A stretch of DNA of 64,000 bases. It comes from Entomortierella parvispora (taxonomy: Eukaryota > Mortierellomycota > Mortierellomycetes > Mortierellales > Mortierellaceae). The stretch covers positions 1,612,001 to 1,676,000 of the forward strand of contig OY752142.1 in the NCBI GenBank assembly GCA_963573315.1, written 5' to 3'. The notes under the pieces are model-generated. The model was not told the DNA's origin. It did not search any database and saw only the letters and a program-made list of their open reading frames with translations. Shown in pieces: positions 1-12,800 of the stretch (position 1 is the first letter of the stretch; every line of letters starts with the position of its first letter). Both the position numbers and the translations under genes were made by a program.

Positions 1-798
1 GGTTCTGGCTCTCGTGGGAGAAGGAGGCTGGGAAGTGCCTGTGTGAGCAGCATGTGGATTGCTCATGGCAGTACCGTTGGAATGATGCTGCTGTCTATGG
101 GGGATGGAGATGGACAGGGGATGTCCTCTTGCTGACTCGATCTCTCCAGGCTCTCGAAGGGGATGGTTTGCAGAGCGAGGTAAGGGGGGAAGGGAGGAAG
201 AGGTAGACGAGGAGGAAGAGGAAGAGTGATACTGCAGAGGAGGTGCAGAGACGGTCTTTGCCATGGCCAGACGGGGATGGCCTTGGTGCAGGGGTGGTGG
301 GGAGGGTGAGGTTCGTCGAGGGCCGTGCGCATGTGGATTGGAAGAGTGGTGTGCAGAGTGATGACCATGGCCAAAGTGATGGCTACGCTTGTCCTCTTGA
401 GGCTGGTCTAAGAGCGACTGGGCTGCAGCAGGGTCCATGAAGGCCGCCGCGCTGAGCATCAGGAGAGTGTCTGCTGCCGCAGAGTCGGTCGAGTGCCGGT
501 GTCCTCGGAGATGGTGTGGATGTGGCTGATGATGCATGCTATGGTGTTGGTGCTGTTGGTGCTGCTGGAGCTGGTGCTGGTGCTGCTGTTGAGGCAGAGG
601 GGAGTGTGAGTTTGAATGATGGTGATGGTGGAATGATGCCGAGGAGGAGTGAACAGGGTGCGAGTGTGCAGCATGGGGATGCACCGGGTGGTGATGATGC
701 TGCAAAGGATGAGGCGAATGGGGATGGTGTGCCAGCGGGTGCTGGTGATGCTCGCCTGCAACCCTGCCGTTCTGCTGCAGATGTGCCGAATGATCCAT
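1..798 (-). CDS. His/Gln/Ser-rich low-complexity protein, C-terminus beyond window
   Basis: An open frame runs from an ATG at 798 to the left edge, giving 266 residues without a stop. An in-frame TAG lies upstream and no other ATG falls between it and 798, so 798 is the likely start. The protein is dominated by His, Gln, Ser and Pro, with many HH, QQ and SSS runs. The only less biased patch is a short hydrophobic Ala/Leu/Met-rich segment near residues 108-130. That patch weakly recalls the short motif of Whi5/Nrm1-type G1/S regulators, but the similarity is too slight to name the gene. No folded domain is visible; any domain would lie to the left of the window. This composition is common in fungal transcription regulators (inference). 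The next gene on the same strand ends at 1081. Confidence 0.6.
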   Translation of the reverse strand, partial: MDHSAHLQQNGRVAGEHHQHPLAHHPHSPHPLQHHHHPVHPHAAHSHPVHSSSASFHHHHHSNSHSPLPQQQHQHQLQQHQQHQHHSMHHQPHPHHLRGHRHSTDSAAADTLLMLSAAAFMDPAAAQSLLDQPQEDKRSHHFGHGHHSAHHSSNPHAHGPRRTSPSPPPLHQGHPRLAMAKTVSAPPLQYHSSSSSSSTSSSLPPLPRSANHPLREPGEIESARGHPLSISIPHRQQHHSNGTAMSNPHAAHTGTSQPPSPTRART

Positions 799-1034
799 GG
801 ATGAAGCAGCGGGAAGGAGGAGGAGGAAGGCAATAGGGGGAGAAGGATGGAGAGGAGGGGGAGGAAAGGGATGATGAGACAAGGCTCTCTAGGGTCCAAG
901 AAAAACGAAAACAATCCCTCACAAAAAAAAAACAAATGCAAATCGAATGCATTGTGTGTTTTTCAAAGACCGCCCTGTGAGTTGATGCATGTTTGCCTGC
1001 ATTCATTCATCCTCCATTGATTGATTGATGAACC

Positions 1035-1057
1035 AAAAAAAAAAAAAAAAAAAAAAA
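1035..1057. repeat. A23 homopolymer tract
   Basis: An uninterrupted run of 23 A on the plus strand lies between two minus-strand genes, just past the stop of the methyltransferase gene. On the transcribed strand it is a T-run, consistent with a 3' flanking or termination region. Confidence 0.8.
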
Positions 1058-1080
1058 CACAATCTGAAAGACAGTCACTT

Positions 1081-4000
1081 TTATTTTTTGCTCCTCCTCT
1101 TCTTGGACTTTGACTTCTTCTTGAGCGTCTTTTGCTTGTGAAGCTCGGCCAATGCACCATCCACGCTCTGTGGCCTGGAAGCATCGTCCTCCTGTGTTTC
1201 TTGGTTGTCCACGGCAAAAGATTCTCTCTTGGATTCGAGCCCGGTGTGTTGCCCTTCCTCTTCGTCCGAGTCGTCCTCTTCATCCTCATCTTCCTCATCT
1301 TCTTCGTCCTCCTCTGCTTCGGCAACTTCTTCCACTCCGTCCACCCCGGCAGTGTTTGCAATCATAGTCTCCTTCGCTTCTTCCTCCGCAACCCCCTTGA
1401 CTGACTGTACTCTGTCCCCTTGCTTTTTTACCTCCTCAGTAATTGGGACATTTTCTGCAATCTCTCTCTCAACAACAAGTTCTTCGACAGGAAGGTACTC
1501 CTTGGCAGGAACAGGGGCCTCATCTGTCGCCTCAACATTTGTGTGGTTGGCAGAGTGTTCTGTCAATACTGCCTCTTGCTGCGAGACTTCCATCTCAACC
1601 ATCGATGCTGGAGATTCCGGAGCCAACATGAGCAAGACCTCTTCTTTGTCGTCATCACCATCGATTTCGTTGTCATTGTCGTCGCCTTCGTCCCTCACAC
1701 TGAGCATTTGCAGTGCAGGTTCTTCAGTTTCTAAATCGTGTACAACACTCTCACCAGCGAGATATTGCGAAGCAGGGAGGACGTCCTCCAATGAGACCCG
1801 GTTGAGGATTTCAATTGTGTCCTCGCTGTCATCTTGGCCTTCATCATCTGAGGTCTCTGCTTCAAGCTGAATATAATGGGGCTCAGAGTGCTGATCTTGC
1901 TCAACTGAGTCCGAGACGATCTCTAGCTCGTGCGCAGCCTTGGATTCGTTGAAAGTCTCTGAGGTTAAACCAGACGCGACAACTATAGCCTCTGAATTCG
2001 AGTCCTCCAAAAAGATCTTGCCTTCATCCTCAGATGCTGTCAGTGAGTCGAGCTCTGCCTTCTCAAAGACTTGCTCCATACTCATTGCACCCTCCAGAGT
2101 TCCAGCGTCAACTGAAGCTACGGTTCGAAAGGTTGCCGACGCGATATGACTGGGATTCGGACTCAGTACTTCCTCCTCCAAATGTTTAAACAGCTGCTGT
2201 TGCTTCATCTCCTCAAGGTCAACCTTTTGAGCGCACACGATGTAAACGTTGTTGTATGACCGCATCTCCTTGATCGAGGATGTGGAGGTCATGGGGGGTG
2301 GGGGGTGGACTGGCGCATAGCCCAGTCCACGAGAAAATGGGGTCGAGAAGGAGGATGAGGAAGCAGCGGAGGACAAGGAGTTTGAAGAGAGGTTGGCGTC
2401 CTTGACCAACTGTTGAATCAAGTGGTGCCATGCTTTGTGTGTGCAAAGTCGTTGGTCAATGCTGGAAATCCTCTGCCCCTGCACACCTCCGTCAAAGCTC
2501 GCTCGTTGGTTAGAGGCATCACAAAGCTGCTGAAGCTCTTGCTGACATTGACGATGGTACTGATCCATGACGAGACCCGAGAGCGTGGCATCCATCATCA
2601 TGGGCTCCAACTCTCGCAAGAACGCGGTAAAGTTTTGTTGCCAAAGCTCTCCGACCTGTCCTCCCCAGGGACCAAAGGGGAGCGAAATCTTGGAGACCTT
2701 GAGATGGTCAAGGCCATAGGGAGCAGAGGGCAAGATAAATGACTCCTTCTTGTTGCTGGGATCCAGAACAAGGTCTCGAGGAGTAGTGGCGGCTGTTGTG
2801 GCGTCGCAAAACTCTTTCATGAACCGAGGCAAGGTTTTGACCAGATCAGGGTCCATGTTGCCGTGAATTAACCCAGTCTTGATCTGCGGGACAACAAAAT
2901 AACAAATAGAGATTTGTCAGATTCGAATGGTCTTCATCATCTATAGAGCTTCTGAAGTAAACCACAGCCCAGCTTACCCATTCATTGACACGCGATCCGG
3001 ACTCGTTCGCTTTCTTGATGCAAGGGTCCATGTCAACAAACTCGATCCATCCTCCCTTCTTTGTCACGCGAACCAGCTCTGTCAAGAGATCAGGGAAAGC
3101 GTTCAAAGGGTAACCCCACAAAACAAAGCGGACATGACAATAGTCAAAAGTGTTGTCAGCGAAAGGTAGTCCCTGGGTTATGTCGCCCTTGTGGAAGAAG
3201 CAATTGCTGGGCATAGAGTCCAACATCACTGGCGCCGCTCCATAAGTGGCAGATCGAGCAGAACCCCTTGGCAAACTGTTCAGTGATGGGTCCGAGGATC
3301 TGCCAGAAGACCCTGTTGATTGAATACTGGTATGTGGGTCCATCTTTCTATCCGAGGAGGACGAAGAATGAAGATGCGCGGCTACGCGGGGACGGCGACG
3401 ACGCGCTGGGACAACAAGGTCGATACCATGGATCTCTGTCAATGGGAACTCAAGAGCCATGTCCTTCATCCATAGCCCAGCGCCGCAACCGACTAATAGA
3501 AAGAGAACGAGAAGAGATTCGAGAATGTTCGTTAGTGCAAGCGGGAGACCATATTATCGCATTAGAAACAAAGTTAATGCGTCGTCATTGTTCGACCATT
3601 CGCTATGACGACAACAATGTTCCGTAACGTAAGACTCACCATCAAGCACAGAGCCGAGGTCGTCTTTGTTCACTGGTGCGCGGTAGTTGCCCTTGAAGAA
3701 ATATTTGAGCAGAGCATGCTGATGTTCTTGTTGCTCCTGGCGCTGCGAAGCCAATTGCTCCGGACTCAGGCTGGGACTCATCGAGAGGCTTTTGGTAGGA
3801 GAAGAGGTGAAGTTACTCCGCTCAGATACTGTAGAGGAGTTGAAGAGAGACCAAACAAAATCCCTGTGCATTGCGTCTTGCGCTTCAGAGCTTTCTCCCT
3901 GATCCTCCATCCACTGGTAGTTGGCTGTATTAATCGATGATATGGACTCGCGAGCAGATGACGAAGCTGTTCTATTGCCAAAACGAGCTCTTCCGGGCGA

Positions 4001-5437
4001 CAACAGTCCTGACAAATTCAAACCATCATGCTGGTCCTGCTGACTAAGCATGGCAGCGCCATTTTGCGACCATCTTTGAGAAGGGGACATGCTCGCTGTC
4101 GACAGACGAGGACTCGAGAACTGACTGTCGTGACGATTGTTTTGCGTGTTGACTCCAACGAGACTTGGGCTATTTCCGGCAGAAGGGAATGGAAACTGAT
4201 TCTGCTGGTGATGATGATGATGATGCATTTGAGGAGAGCCCATTGTGGACCCTTCCCTGGAGCCCACGTTGTCGTCATATCCAGCTCCGCCCTCTCGAAA
4301 CCTTGAGCCTGGCAAAGAAATGATCGAAGCATTGTCCGCCCTCTCTTGCAAGAAGTGTCGTGGACGATTCTGTGGGCTGTCAGGATGAATGGCGTTCGTC
4401 CTCAACGAACGCTGGCGACTCGTGCCAAAGCTTGATTGAGAGGCACTGGAAGAGGAGGGAGAAAGGGTCGAAGTAAACGTGGATCCGGACATAGGCTTGC
4501 TCCTTCTATAGCCCATAGGGGATGATAAAGAGCTGGACTGACTTCCTATGCTCGCGAGGCTGGTATTGCTGTTGGATCGAACCAGACCAGAATCAGTCTT
4601 GCGACTCTCGACGGCTGCTGCGTTCCGAAGGCTCTCGCGCCAGAGACGCTGAGGTTCTTGGGAATGCGGATAGCTCTGAGGTGGAGGAGGAAATGCAGTG
4701 GTGTCTAGAGATGGTAAAGGTGGAGTGGATGTCTGGGGAGGTGGTGGGAGGGCCATCTGAGCTGAGGTTGGGAGAGCTGGAACTGGGGCACGGTATGCGC
4801 CCATGGCAGGAGCTCTTGGAGGCTCGACATAACCGGTAAAATGCTGCTGATATCTATTTGTATCGAGGCTTGGCCGCGATCGATATCCTCTTGCGGGAGG
4901 CGCTTGCTCGGTCGACAAAGAACTGTAAGCAGCGTCTCTGCTGTAATTGTTGCTTCCGGTGGTGATGATGGGTTCGATAATAGGTGAACTGATATGGAGG
5001 ATGGGTTGGTATTGGTGGCCCTCATCGGAATCGCGAGTGAGCTGAGAGCTCTTTCGGCCACGGAGCAACGAGAAAGAGGGTCGGCCGTTGGAGGTGCTGG
5101 TGCGAGGCTGGTTCATGTTGCCATGTTGTGGCGTGTGGTTTCCTCCACTGTTCCTGGGACTCTTCTTGTTGTTGGAGCTACCGTTTGTGTTTGCGCCACC
5201 TTTTCCTTGGTAAAGATCGTTGTGGTCATAGTTGTTCGTAGAGCTGTAATGGACACTTTCCTCTCCCTGAACAGCCGGTGGACGTGCAGATGTAGGCTGG
5301 TGGCTACTTTGAGATGGGTTCTGAGCAATTGGGGGCTCGGAGGCAGGACGGGCACGCCGACCTTTCTGTGAGAATGAGGGACCTGAAGGAGCCGACTTGC
5401 GGTTCTTCTTTTTTGACTTTGAGAGCGAGGAGCCCAT
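1081..5437 (-). CDS. SAM-dependent methyltransferase with long disordered arms and a myristoylation-type N-terminus
   Basis: Three exons (5437-3640, 3492-2978, 2883-1081) join in frame to give 1371 residues. The first intron (GTGAGT donor) falls exactly in methyltransferase motif I; splicing creates VLDVGCGAG at about residues 597-605. Further class I motifs follow: a GDITQGLPF segment, the FDYCHVRF core and a VTKKGGWIEFVDMD strand, ending near residue 771. The N-terminal 575 residues are Ser/Pro/Gln-rich and disordered, with a six-His run. The protein starts MGSSLSKSKKKN, which fits the MGxxxS N-myristoylation rule followed by a basic patch. The C-terminal 450 residues are strongly acidic and end in a Lys/Arg tail. 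Fungal proteins with this methyltransferase core are usually orphan enzymes, and the substrate is not known. Fusion of all parts is supported by reading frame and splice signals, not by transcripts. Confidence 0.85.
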
Positions 5438-6073
5438 GAAGACGGATGGGCTTGTATTAAGGAGGATGAATTAAGAGAGTAACGGAAAGGGAGGAAGTGG
5501 GGTGATGGTATGATATGGCAATGATGATGAGGGACGGATCGGAAGGGAGAAGAGTAAAGAGAAGAGGAGAAAGAATGGAAAAAGAAAACGAAAACACCAA
5601 CCAGATGAGGGCGTAAAACCCAGAGAGAAAAAGACTGCACCCTGGCTGGCTGCGATTCACCCCGCTCAGCGATGCGATGTGATTGACCCGCTTCCAGTCA
5701 CCCGAGTACCTCCTGTGTTTACCGGGGGCAATCATTGCCCCTGTGCGCCGCTACGAAAGGAGCTGTTGTTCCCAGTCATCGCCCGTTGCAGCTGCATTGA
5801 AGAAAACATCCATGCCCTCTGTGGGACGACTTTTTCTTCGCTCCACCATGCTCCTTGCTGCCATCCAGCAACAGTTTTCCCGCCAAAACACCGAAAAAAG
5901 GTAAACAAAAAACCACACACAATGACAGCACGCAGGGCGGGCTCGGCTCAGCCACCTGTTGGAACACAGCCAATCATTCCCTCCAGGGGGGGACAGTGCG
6001 CGCAACACCGCACCACGCTATATTTGGATTTGGATCCGGATCTTCTTTGACTACAGCACTGCACGACACCATG
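5438..6073. other. Intergenic region, promoter side of the methyltransferase gene
   Basis: This 636 bp stretch separates the ATG of the methyltransferase gene from the stop of the 5'-nucleotidase gene; both genes are on the minus strand. The open frames inside it have no recognisable protein features. It should hold the methyltransferase promoter and leader and the 3' flank of the nucleotidase gene; I see no convincing TATA box. Confidence 0.5.
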
Positions 6074-8152
6074 TTACCCCTCAGGCCTGCCTACGTTCTC
6101 GATCCGGCCATCGACATACGGGGTCACACAGCCATCGTTCCGGAATCGTGCCATCAATATCTCATCGATCCTGCCGTGGATGATCTCTCCCCCGGATCGA
6201 CCACCTTCGTGCTTTGCCAAAATATTGTCACCTCCTCCAACCACAAATGCTGGCGACACGGCCGAGTACATCGTCTTTGGCTCAACTCTACGCCACCTCT
6301 TGCTCATATCTTGAACCTCTGCTTTCAGTATTGCAGTTCCGCCCTCTGTATGATTCTCTACTCGAGTCGAGTCGTATACGAATCGTAATCCTGCCACCTG
6401 GATAAACGACGACACACTTAACTGCGAGTCTCGGTGGTAACGGATGGCAGCAGCGTCAAGAGTCGAGAGGAGCTCCTGGCCTGAAATTGTAAACTGGATC
6501 ACTTCATCGCCAAAAGGAGAGGTTGTCATGACATCCTCAACCGTGACAGTTCCTTTGGCTATCCCGGAGCGGATTCCCCCAGCATTTATAATCGCAAAGT
6601 CGACCCAAGGAATGGGGGCCGTCGCATTGGGATGAGCAACAACGGGGGGTTTTCTCTTTCTTCCATCTCCTCTTTTTTGTCTCCTTCTGGCATTCAAATT
6701 TTGAGCCTTCTGTGAACCCACTGGATTTCGCTTCTGGAACAAATCTCGGACGTGATTCAGCATGGTATCGGCCACCAAGTTCCCCATATAACAATCTCGA
6801 GAATGACAGCCGATCAGCGTGAAGTCATCCGTGGCCACTCCCAAGACTGAACTGGACCAGGACTCAAACTCTCGCCTCCAACCACTAATCTCTTTTAGAA
6901 GTCCGGGATCTCCTGGGATAGAGTGTTTGACCAGAATAGGCCCTCCTTCCCAGGAAACAATCTTTCCTTCTGGGTCAAACACAATGTCCAGATCGCCAAT
7001 ATACCGACCCCAGCAGAATGCCTGGTATGTAAAGTAATAAAAATAAGTTTGTGTTTGCGAATGGAAGACAGATAAAAGAGAGTAGGCCTCGCGTTACCTG
7101 TACGATAAGGGTATTGTCTCCATTGAGGTCTTTAACCACAGTAGGGTAAGGACCTTCTGAGAGCGGATTGCTGGAATCTCCAAGATATGAATGGGAGTGT
7201 CCTCCGACAATAAGATCCACGCCGCGAGTCTTGCCGGCCAATTGCATGTCCTCGGAGTAGCCATGGTGAGAAAGTGCTATGATTCGGTTGATACCCTTGG
7301 CTTGCAACTCATCCACATACTTTTGAACTGCGGGAATAGGATCCGTGAATGAAATGGTCGGTCCTGAATGGGAGATATTCACTGTCATCTAAAGTATGAA
7401 GTTATGAATGCTGATTAGTCTTCGACGCCTTTGACAGCACCGCCCCATTTCCTTTTGTGATCAGGTACGGTGCATGGAAAAGAAGGGACGGCCCAAACTC
7501 ACAGGCGTGATATATCCAATGATACCAACTCCTAGATCCTCAAAGATATGATATGGCTTGACGTATTTTTGAAGACCTGGGTTCTTTGAAAAATCGATAT
7601 TTGCACAAACAACAGGCATATCGAGCTTTGTCCAGAATCCGGTCAGGTTTTCCGGCCCATCATCCCATTCATGATTGCCGATCGTGGTCAGGTCGTATCC
7701 GAGTGCGTTCATGACCGGGGCCGTGACATTTCCTTTGAAGTAGGTATAAAAGAGCGTCCCCTAATTGTTTTTCAGTGTCAAGGATGGAATATAAAGTCAA
7801 ACCCTTGAAGACTGCCATGGTTGTTGAAAACATTTATCTTTCGTTACTCTCCAAATACCTGAAACTCATCGCCACCGTCTAGCAAGAGCGAGTGCTTCTT
7901 TCCTTGTCGAAGGCGCTCAATCAAGGTTTTGTGTCTTGCCGCTCCTCCATAACAGTTTCCGCTAGCCTTGTCTGCGGCGGTGCAAGAAGTCCCCAGAGTG
8001 TTGGCAGGGTCAACCCTGGAATGTATGTCGTTTGTGTGGATGATTGTCAAGTTGAGCCATCCGTCTTTTTCGTCCAGCTGAGCTTGGGCAGACCGCAGAA
8101 ATGCAAGAGTCGACGTAAATAAAAGAGTCCTGAGTGCAAGATGGATCCGCAT
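6074..8152 (-). CDS. Secreted 5'-nucleotidase / calcineurin-like phosphoesterase (UshA family)
   Basis: Four exons (8152-7859, 7760-7503, 7388-7098, 7021-6074), all joined in phase 0, encode 596 residues. A signal peptide covers about residues 1-25. The metallophosphatase motifs are in order: TNDIHSR (D42, H44), LLDGGDEFQ (D92), GNHEWDDG (N127, H128), SHHGY (H225) and GGHSHS (H248, H250). Together these bind two metal ions. The C-terminal nucleotide-binding domain shows INAGGIRSG, SPFGDEV and VVGGGDNIL. Members hydrolyse 5'-nucleotides or related phosphate esters outside the cell. I see no GPI-type hydrophobic C-terminus, so the enzyme is probably released or wall-associated (inference). Its stop lies 636 bp from the methyltransferase ATG. 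Its own ATG lies only 163 bp from the stop of the deoxyhypusine hydroxylase gene. Confidence 0.93.
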
Positions 8153-8315
8153 GGTGCGATGAAGAAAGTTGTGTTGAGGACGGATCTCACAGGGGTAAAA
8201 AATAATATGAAAGATCAAACGAGCCTTGATTGACGATTTGCCCCAGCTTCGCTGGAATGTCCACGTAAGATATTTTTTTATAATTTCTGCTCTAATATAC
8301 AATTCCATCCTCTTT

Positions 8316-9481
8316 CTACTTGCTGAGACCATCAGCATACTGAAGCTGCTCGTTGTTCTCGTACTCGTACATGTCCAAGGCAACAACGCAGCTCTCGCGA
8401 ACAACGCGCTCCTTGTCATCACGGAATTGCTCCAAAACAGGGTAGCACTCAGGGGTGGCAATGGATCCCAAGGCCTCCGCAGCCTCGTGACGGACCATGT
8501 TGGCCTCGTCCAGCTTTGAAAGAACTTTGACCAACGATGGAACAGCGGCAGGGTGCTGCATCTGACCAAAAACATAGGCGATTTCATGTCTGAACAGGGC
8601 AGAGGGGTCGTCAAAACCATCGGCAAGGGCAAGAACGGACTCGGTCGTGCACTGGTTGCGAAGAGCAAACATGGCGCGGTAACGCTCGAAAAGAGGGAGC
8701 TTCTGGTTCAGGTAGATCTCTCTTAATTGCTCAGTAGACTCTTCAGCGGTGGTTGGTGGCGCAGGGTCGATAGAAGAGTAGGCACTAAAAGAGGAAAGCA
8801 TCCGTTTTTTTTATGTGAGTTGGGTTCAACGGAGAGAACATAAACATGCAACGTGCGCGATGTGATCTGGCGTTGAAGGCTTATTTACCTTTGGGGAATG
8901 ACTTCCTTCTCCTTGCGGTTATCGTACTTGATCTTCTCAATAGCGAGTTCACAGGTCTGCGACACTACCTCAGATTCATCCTTGAGGTACTCCTCCAAGA
9001 TGACCAAGGAGTCCAAGGAACCGATAGCACCCAGGGCCTCAGCAGCCTCGTGGCGAACCATGGGGTCCTCCTCCTTGGCAGCAAGAACACGCAACAAGAC
9101 ACCATGTGCGTGGGGATTCTTCATTTGACCCAAGACATAGGCCAGTTCATGCTTGAGGAGAGCAGACTCATCCTCAAAAGCTGGTAAAGAAAAGAAAACA
9201 AAAAAAGACTGCTTAGTTCATTGGCCCATGGAGGGAATTGACACCGCTTTGATTTGCAGAGTTGACTTTGAAAATGAAAATGAAAACATTAACATGGACA
9301 TGAATCGCTTACCCTTCCCAATGATGTCGACACTAGTATTGTCAGCGAGGGCCTTGAGGGTAAAGAGGGCACGGAAGCGCTCGTGAAGAGGGACCTTGCC
9401 AGAGAGGTTGCAGAGGTCAGCCTCGAGGGCCTTATAAGTTTCAGCGCTGGGCTTGGCAACGACAACGTCCTCAAAGGCCAT
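8316..9481 (-). CDS. LIA1: Deoxyhypusine hydroxylase (HEAT-repeat di-iron enzyme)
   Basis: Three exons (9481-9313, 9180-8889, 8784-8316) give 309 residues, the usual length for this family. The enzyme hydroxylates deoxyhypusine on eIF5A to complete the hypusine residue. The protein is a dyad of HEAT-like repeats. Four His-Glu metal-binding pairs are present at H67/E68, H100/E101, H220/E221 and H253/E254. The spacing of 33 residues inside each half is typical of the family. The downstream neighbour on the same strand, the 5'-nucleotidase, is unrelated. Introns are short (132 and 104 nt) with standard borders. Function is assigned with high confidence from the four HE motifs and the overall repeat architecture. 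Confidence 0.95.
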
Positions 9482-9865
9482 TGGGATGAGTGGAAGGAGC
9501 GGTGAGAGTGAAAGAAGGAGGGAGCGACTTGTAGAATGGAAGGATCCAATTGGGATGAGTCCAATGGGAGGGTGCGCAGAGCAGAGGGAAAAGGAAGAGC
9601 AAGAAGACAGCGCCTTTGCAAGTTTAAAGAACGCTGGCTGACGGCGCAGGTGCCTTGACTTTTTTTTTTCCTTTCTCTGCCATGCGGTTGACAGGCAAAG
9701 CCACCAACAACAGGACCTCCAAAGCCTTATCAGATCCAAACGCGTCACGTGAGTGATGCACGAGATAAGATTTTACTTTGTCCATTGAACAACTGTGTAG
9801 ATATGAGTGAATGTCTGAAATGTTCGTAGGTAGTGCTGGCAGAGGTGAATAACAGCAATGAACGT
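9482..9865. other. Intergenic region between the DOHH start and the pseudokinase stop
   Basis: This 384 bp region holds the promoter and leader of the deoxyhypusine hydroxylase gene and the 3' flank of the pseudokinase gene. I see no RNA gene or repeat beyond a short T-run near 9660. Confidence 0.5.
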
Positions 9866-12800
9866 CTACCGTGGCTTGTAGGCCCCAAAAGCGACGGCCT
9901 CGTAGATCTTCTCGCGCTGCTTACGGATATTACTTTCGTAATATGCCGTCGCCACCTCCAACTGGCCTGGTGGTGGCAGCTTGATCACCTTGCCTTTCGT
10001 CTTCATACCCGACACATCAACTATGCCAGCCTCGTGCAGAACCTTGATCACCAATCGCTCCCTTCTTGGTTTACCTACAGTTCCCGTCCACAGCTTCAAA
10101 AGCTCGCGAGTCTTGGCCCTCAGATTGACAAACTTGTCTGTTGCCCGACCTGTCATAGTCATACAGGATTCGATGGCCTTCTCGATGGACTCGGGTTCAG
10201 AGGACATGATATCCGTCGCCAAAATCGTCTTGGCCGCCTCGAAGTGCAAGTATTTCGACGCCAGTGCCAACACATTGCCGTCCCTGGGCGCCATGATGGA
10301 CGTGTCTGCACCCTTGGCCAAGAGTCGCTTCAAGACTTCAGCCACATCCTCTGAAGAAATCTTTGGATTCCGCATCAAAAGATGCAAGGGTGTGTAGCCT
10401 TGAACATCCGGGGCGTTCACCTCCACGTTCAAGGCCAAAAGCATATCCAACGCTGCAAAGAGATGAGCAGACCCGTTCTCGTTCTTGATAGGGATGTACC
10501 GGTCCAGAAGGATATGAAGACAGTTCTGGAGAGAGCGTGTGGCCAACAACTTTGTGTCCACTTCCAAATCTACAAGCTCTTTCAGAATAGGAAGGGATGA
10601 AGGCAAGAAATGGCCCAGACAGGTCTGGATGGGCGTAATCTCGCATTCGAGTGAGAAGGTGCTCACAATCTGATAACCATTGAGGTCGTGGCCCGAGAGA
10701 ATAAACCATTCAGTCATATCGGCATTCGAGACACTGATTGCTTGATGGAGTGTTGTGGGACGGGTATGACTACGAGTTTGGTTTGGACCTGGAGAATTAG
10801 AGCGGACACTGTTGGGCCGGGTTGCCGTATGGCTGCTCACAGAGTCGCCGTCAATACTGTCCGAGACTACACAATGAAAAAAAAAGTTAGCGGGCAGCCT
10901 TATGTCGAAGGGCAACTTGGGAGAGGAAATATTCCTGTATTCTTACCAGTAGTAGAGATGTTCATGCTGGAATCTTCACCAGGAAGCATCAGCATGTCCA
11001 TGGGCTCAACCACAACCAACATCAAGAGGGTTTCCTCCACAACCTCCAAAGGGGGTCTTGACTCTGCATCCGTCTCCCAACACATCTTGAACAACTGCTC
11101 GTAAATCTCGGGTGTTCCTGGGATTGTTTCCTCTCGAAGACCCTTTGCAATTGCAGACGAGAGTTGCTCCATATTCTTGGTGAGCCTGGGTCCAGCCTCG
11201 GCTCTTGTAATAATCTCCTCGAAAGGGATTCGCCCCGAGGAAAGCTCCCACAGCAAGATACCCAGAGAGTAGACTTCCCAATCTGACGAGTACCTAGCCT
11301 TGCCCTGGATCTGCTCCGGCGCCATATAGACCAAAAGGGACGATGAAGACGGCTGAGCAGTCATCTGGCAAGGCGCCGACGCTATCATTCCTTTAGGTGA
11401 GCCGAATCCAGTGAGGATCGCTGTACCCTCTGCATCAACCAAGATGTTTCCAGAGTGCAATGAACAAGGGATGTTTTGAGAGGTCAGGAACCGAAGTCCC
11501 TGGGCCATATCAAGGGCTAGCTTGTAACGCTCTGGCCACTGAATCGAATCAAAATGATGATCCAAAAATTGTCGAAGCGAACCCAGACTTGGTTGCTGGA
11601 CAAGCAGCGCAGGGAGTTGGCCTGAGGGTAGATTGGCGATCGGAAGATAACCATAGAGCTGGATGATTTGTCTGCACTTTCGTAGCCTATGCAATGCTTG
11701 GATCTAATATGAAGTGATAAAGAAAAAAGAAACCTAGAGTGAGTATCTAGTCTTTTTCCGAGGAACAGAAGAGCAGTGACGAGAATGGGACTGGGCGAAG
11801 GGGAACAGTCGTGAGCCGTTGGGGGAGGGCAACGTCTGAGAGCCAACAAACATGCAGGGAGGACTAGAACAAGGAGAAGCGACCAAAGCGCCAACAGAAC
11901 CTCGAAAAATGGACCAGAGATGATTGAACGTTGCACAGAAGAATGTGTTGGCCTTCTTTGACATTGTTCTGGGCCACGCGAAAATGAGGGGTCATGGCAA
12001 CCGCGTGTCAAAGATGAAAATGGGGGGGTGAAGAAGACATTGAAGGACTGAAGGGAAGAAGGGTGGTATCCAAAGACTAAGCGCTGTCAAGCAAGGAATG
12101 GTGTCTTTCAGGGCGTCGACTGGTTGCACTGTGTTGCGTGGGTGTTCCGGTTGAGCTTGGGAAAAAACCAGAGCCAAGCACAGTTAATCACAGGCACTGG
12201 ACTTGGCCTTTTTTTTGTTTTCGCTCTTGCTCATTCTCTGTGTCACCTCACCGCCCAACAACTTCGAGATGCTCTTGGTCGTCTGCCCAAGAAAGGGGGA
12301 GATGGCGATAGATGATAAGCAACCATACCGTCGTAGCCATTCTCGCCGACGCCCCCCGCCCTCAGTCTTTGTTTGTTTCCACTCCAGCCCAGTCTCCACT
12401 CTAATTTCTTGTGCGAGGGGAAGAATTAAAGGGAACTGGAGACGCCCATTGGCACAGAAACAAACCAGGGCAAACGGTTCTCTTTGTTGACACAGATGAA
12501 GGGAAAAAGCTTTCTCGGTGTAGGACGGTGCCGTCCGTTGTTGTGTCTCCAAGATGGGGTTGTTGTGAATGAGGCTTGCGTGAGAACTTTTTTGAGTTGT
12601 TGATGAGATGGATGCAATTTCCAAGAATGCCGAGGCTTTAAAGTACTGTTCATGAAAGGACAAGGCGAAAAGGGAACAAAAACAGCGTCTTTGCAAGAAA
12701 TGAAGTTTGTGGACACAACAAACCCAACTGAAGGGAGAAGGACCGAGCTGCTATTAACTCTCAATTGAATGATCGTTTGGAGAGGTATGAAAACTAATGG

